Below the pieces are notes generated by a model. That model made no database searches. It was not told the DNA's origin and saw only the letters and a list, made by a program, of their open reading frames with translations. From NCBI GenBank assembly GCA_003531585.1, contig DQFX01000020.1, positions 10,363 through 21,816 on the forward strand: a stretch of 11,454 nt of DNA, read 5' to 3'. Positions 5,075 through 11,454 of this stretch are shown piece by piece. The translations under genes were made by a program, and so were the position numbers. Positions within the stretch are counted from its first letter, which is position 1; each line of letters opens with the position of its first letter. Source of the stretch: Oscillospiraceae bacterium (GTDB lineage: Bacteria > Bacillota > Clostridia > Oscillospirales > Ruminococcaceae).

Positions 5075-6190
5075 ATGGACAACGAAACCAACAACCCCGT
5101 TTGCAGCTGCTGCGGAGCAACAATCGAAACCGATGACTACTACACATTTGAAGGCAGCATTTTATGCGATGACTGCTACCACAGCGAAACCGTCACCTGC
5201 GAACACTGCGGTGACAGAATATGGGCTGACGACAACGCAGGCTCTGACAGTATGCCGCTCTGCAACTCTTGCTATGACGATTATTACACGACCTGCGAGT
5301 GCTGTGGCAGAATCATTCACCGTGATTACGCCAACTACGATGACGACGATGACTACGCCTATTGCGACCGTTGCTACGAGGAACGTCAGAACAGCTCAAT
5401 TCATGAGTACAATTACAAGCCCGATCCGATATTTTATGGCGACAGCAAGCGTTATTTCGGCGTGGAACTTGAAATCGATGAGGGCGGTAAAAACAGTGAC
5501 AACGCTGATACGATTCTGGGTATCGGCAACCGGGTTGCGGAGCATATCTACATAAAATCTGACGGAAGTCTGAACGATGGCATGGAAATCGTAACGCACC
5601 CTATGTCGCTCCGCTATCACAAGGACAAAATGCCGTGGGTAGACATCATGCGTTCAGCAATTCGCATGGACTACCGCAGCCACAAAACAAGCACATGTGG
5701 ATTACACATTCACGTCAACAGAACAGCCTTCGGCAGTACCCGGGAAGCACAGGACGAGTGCATTTCCCGGGTTCTTTATTTTGTGGAGCACCATTGGCTG
5801 GAACTGCTCAAATTCAGTCGCAGGACAGAGTACCAGATGAACCGCTGGGCTGCTCGCTACGGCTATAAGAACAGTCCGAAAGAGATTCTGGAGGACGCTA
5901 AAAAGGGCTGCAATGGCAGGTATGCTTGCGTGAACATCACGAACTACCACACTATTGAATTTCGTATGTTCAGGGGCACGCTCAAGTATAACACGCTCAT
6001 AGCCACTCTGGAACTCGTAGATAAAATCTGCGAGCTAGCGACAAATCTTACCGACAGCGAATTGAAATCCGTAAGCTGGTCTGATTTCGTAGGTTCACTG
6101 GACGACAGCACTGATCCCGAACTCATTACCTACCTGAAAGAGCGCCAGCTCTACATAAACACACCGATTACCAGTGAGGAGGACGATTAA
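5075..6190 (+). CDS. Zinc-ribbon amidoligase (Amidoligase_2 type)
   Basis: This 371-residue protein has two parts. Residues 10-100 hold three zinc ribbons formed by CxxC pairs: C10/C13 with C31/C34, C42/C45 with C63/C66, and C74/C77 with C97/C100. From about 125 comes an ATP-dependent amidoligase of the glutamine-synthetase-like fold. Its segments are YFGVELEID (127-135), KSDGSL (161-166), EIVTHP (171-176), GLHIHV (209-214) and IEFRMFRGTL (294-303), the Glu, His and Arg residues being the expected metal, ATP and substrate ligands. Such enzymes join an amine to a carboxylate; the substrate here is unknown, and the ribbons may bind a protein or nucleic acid target. ATG 5075 is set by AAGGAGG. 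The next gene, a glutamine amidotransferase, begins two bases after its stop, so the two probably act together. Confidence 0.8.
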   Translation: MDNETNNPVCSCCGATIETDDYYTFEGSILCDDCYHSETVTCEHCGDRIWADDNAGSDSMPLCNSCYDDYYTTCECCGRIIHRDYANYDDDDDYAYCDRCYEERQNSSIHEYNYKPDPIFYGDSKRYFGVELEIDEGGKNSDNADTILGIGNRVAEHIYIKSDGSLNDGMEIVTHPMSLRYHKDKMPWVDIMRSAIRMDYRSHKTSTCGLHIHVNRTAFGSTREAQDECISRVLYFVEHHWLELLKFSRRTEYQMNRWAARYGYKNSPKEILEDAKKGCNGRYACVNITNYHTIEFRMFRGTLKYNTLIATLELVDKICELATNLTDSELKSVSWSDFVGSLDDSTDPELITYLKERQLYINTPITSEEDD

Positions 6191-6191
6191 C

Positions 6192-7175
6192 ATGTGTGCA
6201 ATTTTCGGCTTGATAGACTACAATCATACTTTAAACGCAAAACAGCGTGAAAAGCTGCTTAGTGTTCTTTCAGAGGAATGCGAGGAGCGTGGAACCGACG
6301 CAACTGGCTATGCCTTTAACCATAACGGCAAACTGACGATATTCAAGCGTCCATTCGCTGCTCACAAAGTACATCTGCGGTTGCACGAAGATTCAAATGT
6401 CATAATGGGACACACCAGAATGGCGACCCAGGGAAATAAGCTCGATAACCGCAATAATCACCCATTTTCCGGAATAGTGAACGGAACTCATTTTGCGCTT
6501 GCTCACAACGGAGTTCTTCACAATGATATGAGGTTACGCAAGCAGATGTCGCTACCAAGTACGCCAGTCAAGACGGACAGCTACATTGCCGTGCAGCTCC
6601 TGGAACAGCAGAAATCCCTCGACATACAGTCCATAAGCGAGATGGCTGAACTTGTCGAGGGTTCTTTTGTGTTTACAGTTCTGGACGAGCACGACAATAT
6701 GTACTTCGTCAAAGGCGATAACCCGCTGGCGCTGTACCATTATGAAATCCGCGGACTGTACGTCTACGCCAGCACGGAAGCAATCCTTGATCGTACTCTC
6801 ACTAGGCTCGGAATCATAAGCATAGAGCACCAGAAAATCAACACTACCTGCGGAGACATTCTGAAAATCGACAGTACAGGCGCAATGGAACATGGAATGT
6901 TCGATACCACAAACCTGATGATGTACGACTACCGCTACTTTCGCAGAGATTGGTGGAATGTCCCCGACTCATGCGAGAGCGAACCGCAGGACGTAAAGCA
7001 ACTCAAAGACTTCGCAAGCTCTATCGGAGTGTCACGTGAGGACATTGACCTGCTCCTAAGTTATGGCTATTTCGTGGAGGAGATAGAAGAAATGCTCTAC
7101 CAGCCAGGAGTGATTGAGGAAGCCTTGTGCGAAATTCTGAACGAGTGCGCATATGACTATTGTGGCGAGTTCTGA
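6192..7175 (+). CDS. Class II glutamine amidotransferase (Ntn-hydrolase)
   Basis: This 327-residue protein starts MCAIFGL; removal of Met would expose the catalytic Cys2, which decides ATG 6192 over the upstream in-frame ATG 6174. Family motifs are RGTDATGYA (33-41), GHTRMATQG (73-81), NNHPF (88-92), AHNGV (104-108) and YASTEAI (192-198), as in the glutaminase half of GlmS and PurF. The protein lacks their synthetase or transferase half. A C-terminal helical region (about 260-327), rich in Glu, is unrecognised. It should hydrolyse glutamine and could pass ammonia to the amidoligase encoded immediately upstream. GAGGAGG precedes the start within the end of the upstream gene. Many element-borne homologues of this type exist, and their product is not known. 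Confidence 0.85.
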   Translation: MCAIFGLIDYNHTLNAKQREKLLSVLSEECEERGTDATGYAFNHNGKLTIFKRPFAAHKVHLRLHEDSNVIMGHTRMATQGNKLDNRNNHPFSGIVNGTHFALAHNGVLHNDMRLRKQMSLPSTPVKTDSYIAVQLLEQQKSLDIQSISEMAELVEGSFVFTVLDEHDNMYFVKGDNPLALYHYEIRGLYVYASTEAILDRTLTRLGIISIEHQKINTTCGDILKIDSTGAMEHGMFDTTNLMMYDYRYFRRDWWNVPDSCESEPQDVKQLKDFASSIGVSREDIDLLLSYGYFVEEIEEMLYQPGVIEEALCEILNECAYDYCGEF

Positions 7176-7270
7176 GCGTTCGGAAATCTCACCCACATTG
7201 CGGACATATCCGGAAAGCGCCGAACCGATATTTGCGAACGCAGAATCACGGTGCTTTCCGGTTTCCGCAA
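7176..7270. other. Nested inverted repeats upstream of the serine recombinase
   Basis: TTGCGGA (7198-7204) pairs with TCCGCAA (7264-7270). Inside it, CCGGAAAGC (7210-7218) pairs perfectly with GCTTTCCGG (7253-7261). GCGTTCG (7176-7182) could pair with CGAACGC (7235-7241) in that hairpin's loop, and GTTCGG (7178-7183) alternatively with CCGAAC (7220-7225). No T-run follows, so it is not a terminator. A recombinase binding site (res/att-like) or an RNA switch in the recombinase leader are the options. Confidence 0.6.
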
Positions 7271-7297
7271 AAGTACACTTTATCGAACGGAGGAATC

Positions 7298-7897
7298 ATG
7301 GGAAGAACATACGGTTACGCCCGGGTTTCAAGCACGGAGCAGAACCTTGACCGGCAGATCGGGGCACTTCTGGAATACGGCGTTGAGGAGCGTGACATCG
7401 TTACGGACAAGCAGTCCGGCAAGGATTTCCAGCGCAGGGGCTACCTTGCTTTGAAGAACCAGATGCTCCATCCCGGCGACACGCTGGTAATCAAAGAAAT
7501 GGACAGGCTCGGCAGGGATTACAGCGCGATCAAGGACGAGTGGCTCGACATTCAGCGCATGGGCGTTGACATAGTGATAATCGACACGCCGATACTGAAC
7601 ACGAAAGAGAAATCCGACCTTGAAAAGAACATGATTTGCAGCATTGTCTTTGAGCTGCTCGCCTACACCTCCGAAAAGGAACGCCGTAAAATCCGCATTC
7701 GCCAGTCCGAGGGAATCAGACTGGCGCTCGACAAGGGCGTGAAATTCGGCAGACCTGAAACTGCACTACCCGACAATTACGCCGAGGTGATTGACCTGTG
7801 GCAGTCTAACCAAATTACAGCCGTAGAGGCAATGAAACACTTGGGCATGAAGAAAACCACATTCTACAAACTGGCTCGCAAGCTGACGAACAAATGA
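7298..7897 (+). CDS. Small serine recombinase (resolvase/invertase family)
   Basis: This 199-residue protein has the full layout of the family. YARVSS (7-12) carries the catalytic Ser11 with Arg9; DRLGRD (69-74) carries the active-site arginines. The hydrophobic core continues through VDIVIIDTP (90-98), then the dimerisation helix E region (YTSEKERRKIRIRQSEGI). The linker GRPE (151-154) leads to a C-terminal helix-turn-helix (about 160-196, ITAVEAMKHLGMKKTTFYKL). Length and order match Hin/gamma-delta-type enzymes, which cut and rejoin DNA at inverted crossover sites. ATG 7298 is set by GGAGG five bases upstream; the frame stays open to 7160 but without support. It follows the nested repeat at 7198-7270 and ends the mobile-element block. 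Resolution, inversion or integration cannot be distinguished from the sequence. Confidence 0.9.
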   Translation: MGRTYGYARVSSTEQNLDRQIGALLEYGVEERDIVTDKQSGKDFQRRGYLALKNQMLHPGDTLVIKEMDRLGRDYSAIKDEWLDIQRMGVDIVIIDTPILNTKEKSDLEKNMICSIVFELLAYTSEKERRKIRIRQSEGIRLALDKGVKFGRPETALPDNYAEVIDLWQSNQITAVEAMKHLGMKKTTFYKLARKLTNK

Positions 7898-7931
7898 TTA
7901 TCAGCGGCGAGCCGCTTTTATATAGATCAAC

Positions 7932-7962
7932 CGGTGCTTCGTTTGTGGAGCACCGTTTTTTT
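7932..7962 (+). terminator. Intrinsic terminator after the serine recombinase
   Basis: CGGTGCTTC (7932-7940) pairs with GGAGCACCG (7947-7955), with one T-G wobble and a 6-base loop, and is followed by seven T. Only three bases separate it from the next promoter's -35 box. A weaker stem, AGCGG-CGAG-CCGCT then TTTT, precedes it near 7902-7920. Confidence 0.85.
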
Positions 7963-7965
7963 GTA

Positions 7966-7994
7966 TTGACAATGGATAGATTTTGTAATATAAT
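7966..7994 (+). promoter_or_regulatory. Perfect consensus promoter of the acidic-protein operon
   Basis: TTGACA (7966-7971) and TATAAT (7989-7994) are separated by exactly 17 bases, with the start predicted near 8001. This is the strongest promoter in the window and predicts high constitutive expression unless repressed. No clear operator palindrome was seen overlapping it. Confidence 0.9.
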
Positions 7995-8051
7995 CAATAT
8001 AGAGTTGTGATATTTCATTATGGCTGGAAAATAATAAGGAGAACAAATAGC

Positions 8052-8792
8052 ATGAAGAAAAATAATAATACCTCCGAACTTGATGATCTCCTTGCAAATG
8101 TAGAAGATATTGATTTTGTCTTTGAAGACGATACTATATCTGATACAGATGAATCGGATGAGAGCGAAGAAGATGACTTACCGGAAGATTTTTTTGACGA
8201 TGATTCTGAAGAAAATGATCTGTATGAACCAGATGGTACACCGAAGAAACATTCCTTTGTGGTCGGCGACAAGGTAATGACATCTATCTTTCCGGAGCGC
8301 TTTTTTGATTCCGATTATGAAATGAACACGAATGAGAAATTATATATCATTGATTGTTCAAAAGAGTGGGCGCAGGCACGTCAGGAATATGATAATTTAA
8401 TGGAAGAGTACTACCTCCGGACTGAAAAAGCAAACCAGCTTACTGAGAGCAATAATCCTCCATGTTTTGAAGTCAGAGATGAGCCTGCTGATAAAGTGGC
8501 TAGGATAAAGTACCGCTTTTCGAGCATACTGGGCGATTTTGACAAAAGCAACACTGATACTATCTTTAAGGACTATCCGGTGGATATCAGCCGGGAATGT
8601 GTCAGCAATGTGATTTTTGATAAAATTAAGAGCAGGGATATCAAGATAAGAAATCCTCTGAAGATAACCGGTTTCATCGAAGATATTGCCTTTTCCTATT
8701 GGGCGGTAAAACCTATTATATATCACCGTAAGGTCAATGGCAGAGATGAATCTATTATGAGATTTACACCAAGAATAACGTACGTTGTGTGA
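8052..8792 (+). CDS. Acidic N-terminus protein, unrecognised (246 aa)
   Basis: I do not recognise this 246-residue protein. After a short basic start (MKKNNNT), residues 8-61 are extremely acidic, with runs such as DESDESEEDDLPEDFFDDDS; this may be disordered and could mimic nucleic acid charge. Residues 66-246 look folded, with alternating hydrophobic and charged stretches (HSFVVGDKVM, LYIIDCSKEW, IAFSYWAVKPIIYH) and a helical middle. No catalytic motif is evident. AAGGAG (8036-8041) sets ATG 8052, about 50 bases after the predicted transcription start of a consensus promoter. Its stop overlaps the GTG start of the next gene, so the two form a unit. The strong promoter and co-transcription with a second unknown protein would suit a defence or counter-defence pair, which is speculation. 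Confidence 0.75.
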   Translation: MKKNNNTSELDDLLANVEDIDFVFEDDTISDTDESDESEEDDLPEDFFDDDSEENDLYEPDGTPKKHSFVVGDKVMTSIFPERFFDSDYEMNTNEKLYIIDCSKEWAQARQEYDNLMEEYYLRTEKANQLTESNNPPCFEVRDEPADKVARIKYRFSSILGDFDKSNTDTIFKDYPVDISRECVSNVIFDKIKSRDIKIRNPLKITGFIEDIAFSYWAVKPIIYHRKVNGRDESIMRFTPRITYVV

Positions 8793-10081
8793 TATGTCCT
8801 CCACAGAGTCTGAAAAAGGTCCTGGAATCAAGCGGCAGCGACTATGATTATTCCATAATTTCAAGGCAGATAATCGAGAGTGAAAAAATACTCCAGCCTG
8901 AATCAGTCGAACGCTCGTTTGCTTTCCGGTGGTTCAGAGATATGCTGCCGATAAATGAAACGACCGCACTCTCTGACGCTGAAACAAAAAAACTCGTTGG
9001 GCTGCCCCGTGGAACTCAGAAGCTCATTTTTTCGATTTTGGGATATTCCGTGCTGTCTCTGTTTGTTCCGGATATGGGTGAATATGATGAGCCGCCTAAG
9101 GTAGTTGCGGGAAACATAGTTGCGCAGACTTCTCAGGTAAAGGATATCATTTCGGCTGTTTCTGCTTGTTTTGTATCAGCCGGAGGCAGCGACCTAATTA
9201 AGCCAAAGTACCTTTCTCTCAAACCGGACGAGTCCCTGAATTCACAGAATTGCGAGCGTCGTCTTATCGTGATCGATACGACAGCTATGCGTGGCAGGGA
9301 TAAGGAACAGAAACTCTTTCAGACGATACTTGACGATTATATACGATATGCGGAGCAGAAGATCGTTCTGGTTGCATATCCGGATATAGGGTGGCTGCCT
9401 CTGGTGATCAGTACCGATGAACGTGACGAGCGATTCTACAATATTGATATTCAAAGCGCAGATTTATCAATGGTTACAGAGGTTACAACAGTGTTACGAA
9501 AGCTGTACCGCAACGCCCTTGTGGGGATATCCGAAAGCGGTTTTGCCAGGCTGCGTGAAACTGTAATTGCATGGGCTGATGAGAAAGTGACCGAGCGGAA
9601 TGCCACTGGCGCATACAGCTCCAGATACAAGAGTATGCCGGATTTCCTGTATGCCTGCTGCAGGTATTGCGCCGCCGGTGATGATGAATTGATTCAGACG
9701 GTCCATAATGTCATGTATGATGCTACCGGGGATTGGCCTGAGCATATGGGCGGCTCTTCTCAGAAAGATGAGAGGTATCTCAAAGTTGCTGATTTGATCA
9801 ACGAACAACTTCAGAATGGCATTATTCCCGATGAGCAAAAAGGCGATGATTGCAAAGATGCCGCATTCCGTTATTTGCATAAGGGAACACCGTGTGTATG
9901 CCTGGGAGAGCAGTATATTGACGGTCTGATTAAGCATTTGAATATATCCGGTTATCAGGCAGGAGATTTCATTCAGCACTGCGCCGAATATAATATAATG
10001 AAAGACGGGCAGCGGAGTATTACCGTGAAATTCAACGGAAAATCCAGCCGATTCACAGCAATTGATATTTCTAAGATGTAA
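8789..10081 (+). CDS. Unrecognised 430-aa protein coupled to the acidic protein
   Basis: This protein of up to 430 residues would start at GTG 8789, overlapping the upstream stop (GTGA), with no ribosome binding site of its own. That implies coupling, or alternatively a frameshift joining it to the upstream frame. The core has hydrophobic strands separated by charged turns: RRLIVIDTTAMRGRDKEQ (about 156-173), then KIVLVAYPDIGWLPLVIS (about 191-208). Both are reminiscent of a nucleotide-binding or Rossmann-like fold, but no Walker A motif is present. The C-terminal 60 residues (CLGEQYIDGLIKHLNISG onward, ending in a beta-rich FNGKSSRFTAIDISKM) resemble a small winged or DNA-binding module. A helicase- or primase-related ATPase relic was considered and not supported. 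The gene ends seven bases before a strong terminator. Confidence 0.7.
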   Translation: MICPPQSLKKVLESSGSDYDYSIISRQIIESEKILQPESVERSFAFRWFRDMLPINETTALSDAETKKLVGLPRGTQKLIFSILGYSVLSLFVPDMGEYDEPPKVVAGNIVAQTSQVKDIISAVSACFVSAGGSDLIKPKYLSLKPDESLNSQNCERRLIVIDTTAMRGRDKEQKLFQTILDDYIRYAEQKIVLVAYPDIGWLPLVISTDERDERFYNIDIQSADLSMVTEVTTVLRKLYRNALVGISESGFARLRETVIAWADEKVTERNATGAYSSRYKSMPDFLYACCRYCAAGDDELIQTVHNVMYDATGDWPEHMGGSSQKDERYLKVADLINEQLQNGIIPDEQKGDDCKDAAFRYLHKGTPCVCLGEQYIDGLIKHLNISGYQAGDFIQHCAEYNIMKDGQRSITVKFNGKSSRFTAIDISKM

Positions 10082-10087
10082 TCAATT

Positions 10088-10120
10088 CTGGCATTACCGA
10101 CGATGGTAATGCCAGTTTTT
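10088..10120 (+). terminator. Strong intrinsic terminator of the acidic-protein operon
   Basis: CTGGCATTACC (10088-10098) pairs perfectly with GGTAATGCCAG (10105-10115) around a 6-base loop, then five T. It begins seven bases after the stop codon of the 430-aa gene. Confidence 0.9.
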
Positions 10121-10127
10121 GTTGCAT

Positions 10128-10237
10128 CATTCGGTAAATTGTGAGCTGTAACCGACACTGTGACCGAATGTGTTTAGAAGTATGCAATGCCAGCAATAAT
10201 GCGGAGTTACACGGTTACAAGGTTGCAGCTATTTTTT
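10128..10237 (+). other. Structured intergenic region ending in a T-run
   Basis: CATTCGGT (10128-10135) matches ACCGAATG (10163-10170). A larger stem is possible between AGCTGTAACC (10144-10153) and GGTTGCAGCT (10221-10230), one wobble, immediately followed by ATTTTTT. GTGACCG and CGGTTAC can pair inside it. The alternatives exclude each other in part. It could be a small RNA with its own terminator, or a decayed segment; no promoter was found. Confidence 0.3.
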
Positions 10238-10275
10238 GAAATGCATATATCCAGAATATGAATATCAACCTGCCT

Positions 10276-10497
10276 TTAGGGAGATTCCCAGAGTGAGATT
10301 TCAATTTGTTGCTTACCTTTGTGCCCGGGGTTACGGGATAGCTGTCTGTAATAATATTCTATGTGAGTATGAACACTGTATGTATATCCTTCTTTCTGGC
10401 AATCGGTTTGTGCACGGTCCAGGAACTCCTGATATTTCAGGTATCCGTTTTCGCCTTTGCCAAATGATTTGCTGAGTTCAAATGTGTGTATGCTCAT
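10276..10497 (-). CDS. Small hypothetical protein (73 aa), minus strand
   Basis: The start is taken at ATG 10497, beginning MSIHTFELSKSFGKGENGYL, because GGAGAAAGGA lies just upstream on the minus strand; an earlier ATG at 10512 would include this site in the coding region. The protein is 73 residues, soluble, with a helix (KYQEFLDRAQTDCQKEGYTY) and many aromatic residues (HTHIEYYYRQL), ending ISLWESP. No family is recognised. It is preceded on its own strand by the palindromic region 10513-10624, which would form most of its 5' leader. No strong terminator follows its stop at 10276. It may be a small element-borne gene. Confidence 0.6.
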   Translation of the reverse strand: MSIHTFELSKSFGKGENGYLKYQEFLDRAQTDCQKEGYTYSVHTHIEYYYRQLSRNPGHKGKQQIEISLWESP

Positions 10498-10512
10498 TTC
10501 CTTTCTCCTCAA

Positions 10513-10624
10513 TATATAGTAGTAAAAATATACACTTTAGTGGAAGAACGCCCGCTTATGACACGGCGGTGCCGCACTCATAGGCGTGTTGTCTTGAAAC
10601 CACCTGTGCATTTACTACGATATA
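10513..10624 (-). other. 112-base imperfect palindrome, structured RNA or MITE-like element
   Basis: Outer arms TATATAGTAGTAAA (10513-10526) and TTTACTACGATATA (10611-10624) are inverted repeats with one mismatch in 14. Further in, GTGG and CCAC can pair, and CGCTTATGA (10554-10562) pairs with TCATAGGCG (10578-10586), one G-U. At the centre CGGC and GCCG enclose a three-base loop. The fold is nearly symmetric. It lies directly upstream of the 73-aa minus-strand gene, so it could be a leader RNA of that gene, a small non-coding RNA, or a miniature inverted-repeat element. The sequence matches no riboswitch I can name. Confidence 0.55.
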
Positions 10625-10652
10625 TGGAGGAGAATATTTTTATATAGGATAG

Positions 10653-10684
10653 AAAAATCCGCCCTGTTTAATATCAGAGCGGAT
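10653..10684 (-). terminator. Intrinsic terminator of the minus-strand truncated gene
   Basis: On the minus strand ATCCGC (from 10684) pairs with GCGGAT (to 10657), extended by CTG/CAG past one mismatch, and is followed by five T. It lies about 20 bases beyond the stop codon of the truncated frame at 10706. Confidence 0.75.
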
Positions 10685-10705
10685 AGTGTTTTGGATTCAG
10701 AGTTC

Positions 10706-11290
10706 TTATTTTCGCTCCAGGCTCAGAAGAGTTTTGTATTCGTCTGAATTGAGCCTTGCCGGGCGTGGCAGAACTGACGGAATCAGGTAAGAGGGAAATT
10801 TCAGCGGACTGTCGGCGCTGTAAAAGGTCTTTAAGAAGTAGTCGGTGTATGGGCTGGTATTTCTGTAATATCTGCGCTTGATAATATAGAGGCTCTCGGA
10901 AAATAACCTGTTGATCGTTTCTGTATTCCTGAATGAAGGGTTTATTGGCTTGCTTGCGGGTTTGGATAAGTTTATGGTATCCAGCATTTCTTTATATGGA
11001 GAGTGCGCGGATAATTTACCCAGAAAGCCAGCAAGCTCTCCAAATGAAATGTTATTTTTAACCAGACTATATGATAATGTGAAAATGACCGGATAGTAAA
11101 TATAGTTGAGCAGGTCAACGCTTAGCTTATAAACGTTAAATCTATCGTTACGCTGGTACTTACCGGCGTATTTTCTTACCTTGCTATCACTGGTAAAATC
11201 GCGGTAGACAACTTCACGGACATGTTCCAGATCATCATGATCTTCTACTTCGGAACGCAGTCTGGAAAGGCTGAGGCTTCCGCTTCGAAG
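10706..11290 (-). pseudogene. Truncated gene, C-terminal part of an unrecognised protein
   Basis: The minus-strand frame is open from the stop TGA at 11291-11293 to TAA at 10706, giving 194 residues. The only ATG in it is at 10987 (93 aa), and no GTG or TTG start exists upstream. The 100 residues before that Met nevertheless look protein-like: EVVYRDFTSDSKVRKYAG, then FNVYKLSVDLLNYIYYPVIF, then ISFGELAGFLGKLSAHSPY. A second frame opens with ATG 11322 (MCTKRRSNHSDFEAEA) and closes at 11245, overlapping the first, so a frameshift near 11244-11290 or a junction with foreign DNA would explain the lost start. A terminator follows at 10653-10684. No family is recognised; a degraded or interrupted gene is the best reading. 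Confidence 0.55.
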
Positions 11291-11293
11291 TCA

Positions 11294-11454
11294 GAGTGAT
11301 TTGACCGCCGTTTTGTGCACATCTAACAAAAATATAAAACGGCTCTGAATAAGTGCTGCTTTCTGCATTCTTTTCAAGCCGTTTTGCTGATTTTCTTTTC
11401 TAAAATGGCATTATAAAGCCGTTTAAATATGTTTTAAGGCAACACCGCACAATT
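11294..11454. other. Non-coding right edge with inverted and direct repeats
   Basis: No convincing gene is seen. AAAACGGCT (11336-11344) and AGCCGTTTT (11377-11385) form a perfect 9-bp inverted repeat, possibly a bidirectional terminator. AAGCCGTTT recurs at about 11416. The last 20 bases (AAGGCAACACCGCACAATT) look like they could be the end of an insertion sequence continuing to the right, but no transposase is visible. Confidence 0.3.

Noticed and set aside
8789..10081. Helicase/primase-type ATPase
   Set aside because: Strands resembling a nucleotide-binding core were seen but no Walker A motif or other signature supports it.
10236..10475. 79-codon plus-strand frame
   Set aside because: It opposes the minus-strand 73-aa gene, which has a good ribosome site; the plus frame has none.
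10513..10624. Retron-like non-coding RNA, because of flanking inverted repeats
   Set aside because: No reverse transcriptase gene lies in the window and the fold does not show a recognisable msr/msd layout.

Overview
The window looks like accessory DNA of a gut-type Clostridia, probably Ruminococcaceae/Oscillospiraceae. This is inferred from base composition, AAGGAG-type ribosome binding sites, consensus vegetative promoters and the gene families present; no marker gene fixes the genus. Almost every gene belongs to defence or to mobile or decaying elements.

Left part (1-4175): a CRISPR locus without its cas core. The window opens on the degenerate last repeat of an upstream array, followed by an intrinsic terminator. 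Next come a 28-residue hydrophobic peptide gene and a GC-rich gene for a small GIY-YIG-like protein. A second, very short array follows (three 36-nt repeats, two spacers) with its own promoter and leader; it ends in a degenerate repeat and a near-identical copy of the same terminator. A second consensus promoter then drives a three-gene, overlapping operon: a CARF-HEPN ribonuclease of the Csx1/Csm6 (TM1812-like) group, a stand-alone CARF protein, and a protein with sigma-70-like regions 2 and 4. The repeat (3' end ATTGAAAC) and the CARF-HEPN gene point to type III signalling by cyclic oligoadenylate. The CARF protein coupled to a sigma-like protein suggests a transcriptional output arm and is the most interesting feature here.

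Middle part (4189-7897): genes typical of an integrated element. A convergent 57-residue excisionase-like HTH gene contains the cas operon's terminator within its coding sequence. Two small genes are broken: a 61-codon frame with a one-base frameshift just after its start, and a DUF960-like gene with TGA where TGG is expected. They are followed by a zinc-ribbon amidoligase, a class II glutamine amidotransferase, a 120-base gap holding a nested inverted repeat, and a small serine recombinase.

Right part (7932-11454): a terminator, then a perfect consensus promoter driving a two-gene unit (an extremely acidic 246-residue protein and a 430-residue protein, both unrecognised) that ends in a strong terminator. 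Next come two structured intergenic regions flanking a minus-strand 73-residue gene. The second is a ~112-base imperfect palindrome just upstream of that gene. The window ends with a minus-strand reading frame lacking any start codon (a truncated gene) and about 160 bases of non-coding sequence with inverted repeats, possibly the edge of another mobile element.
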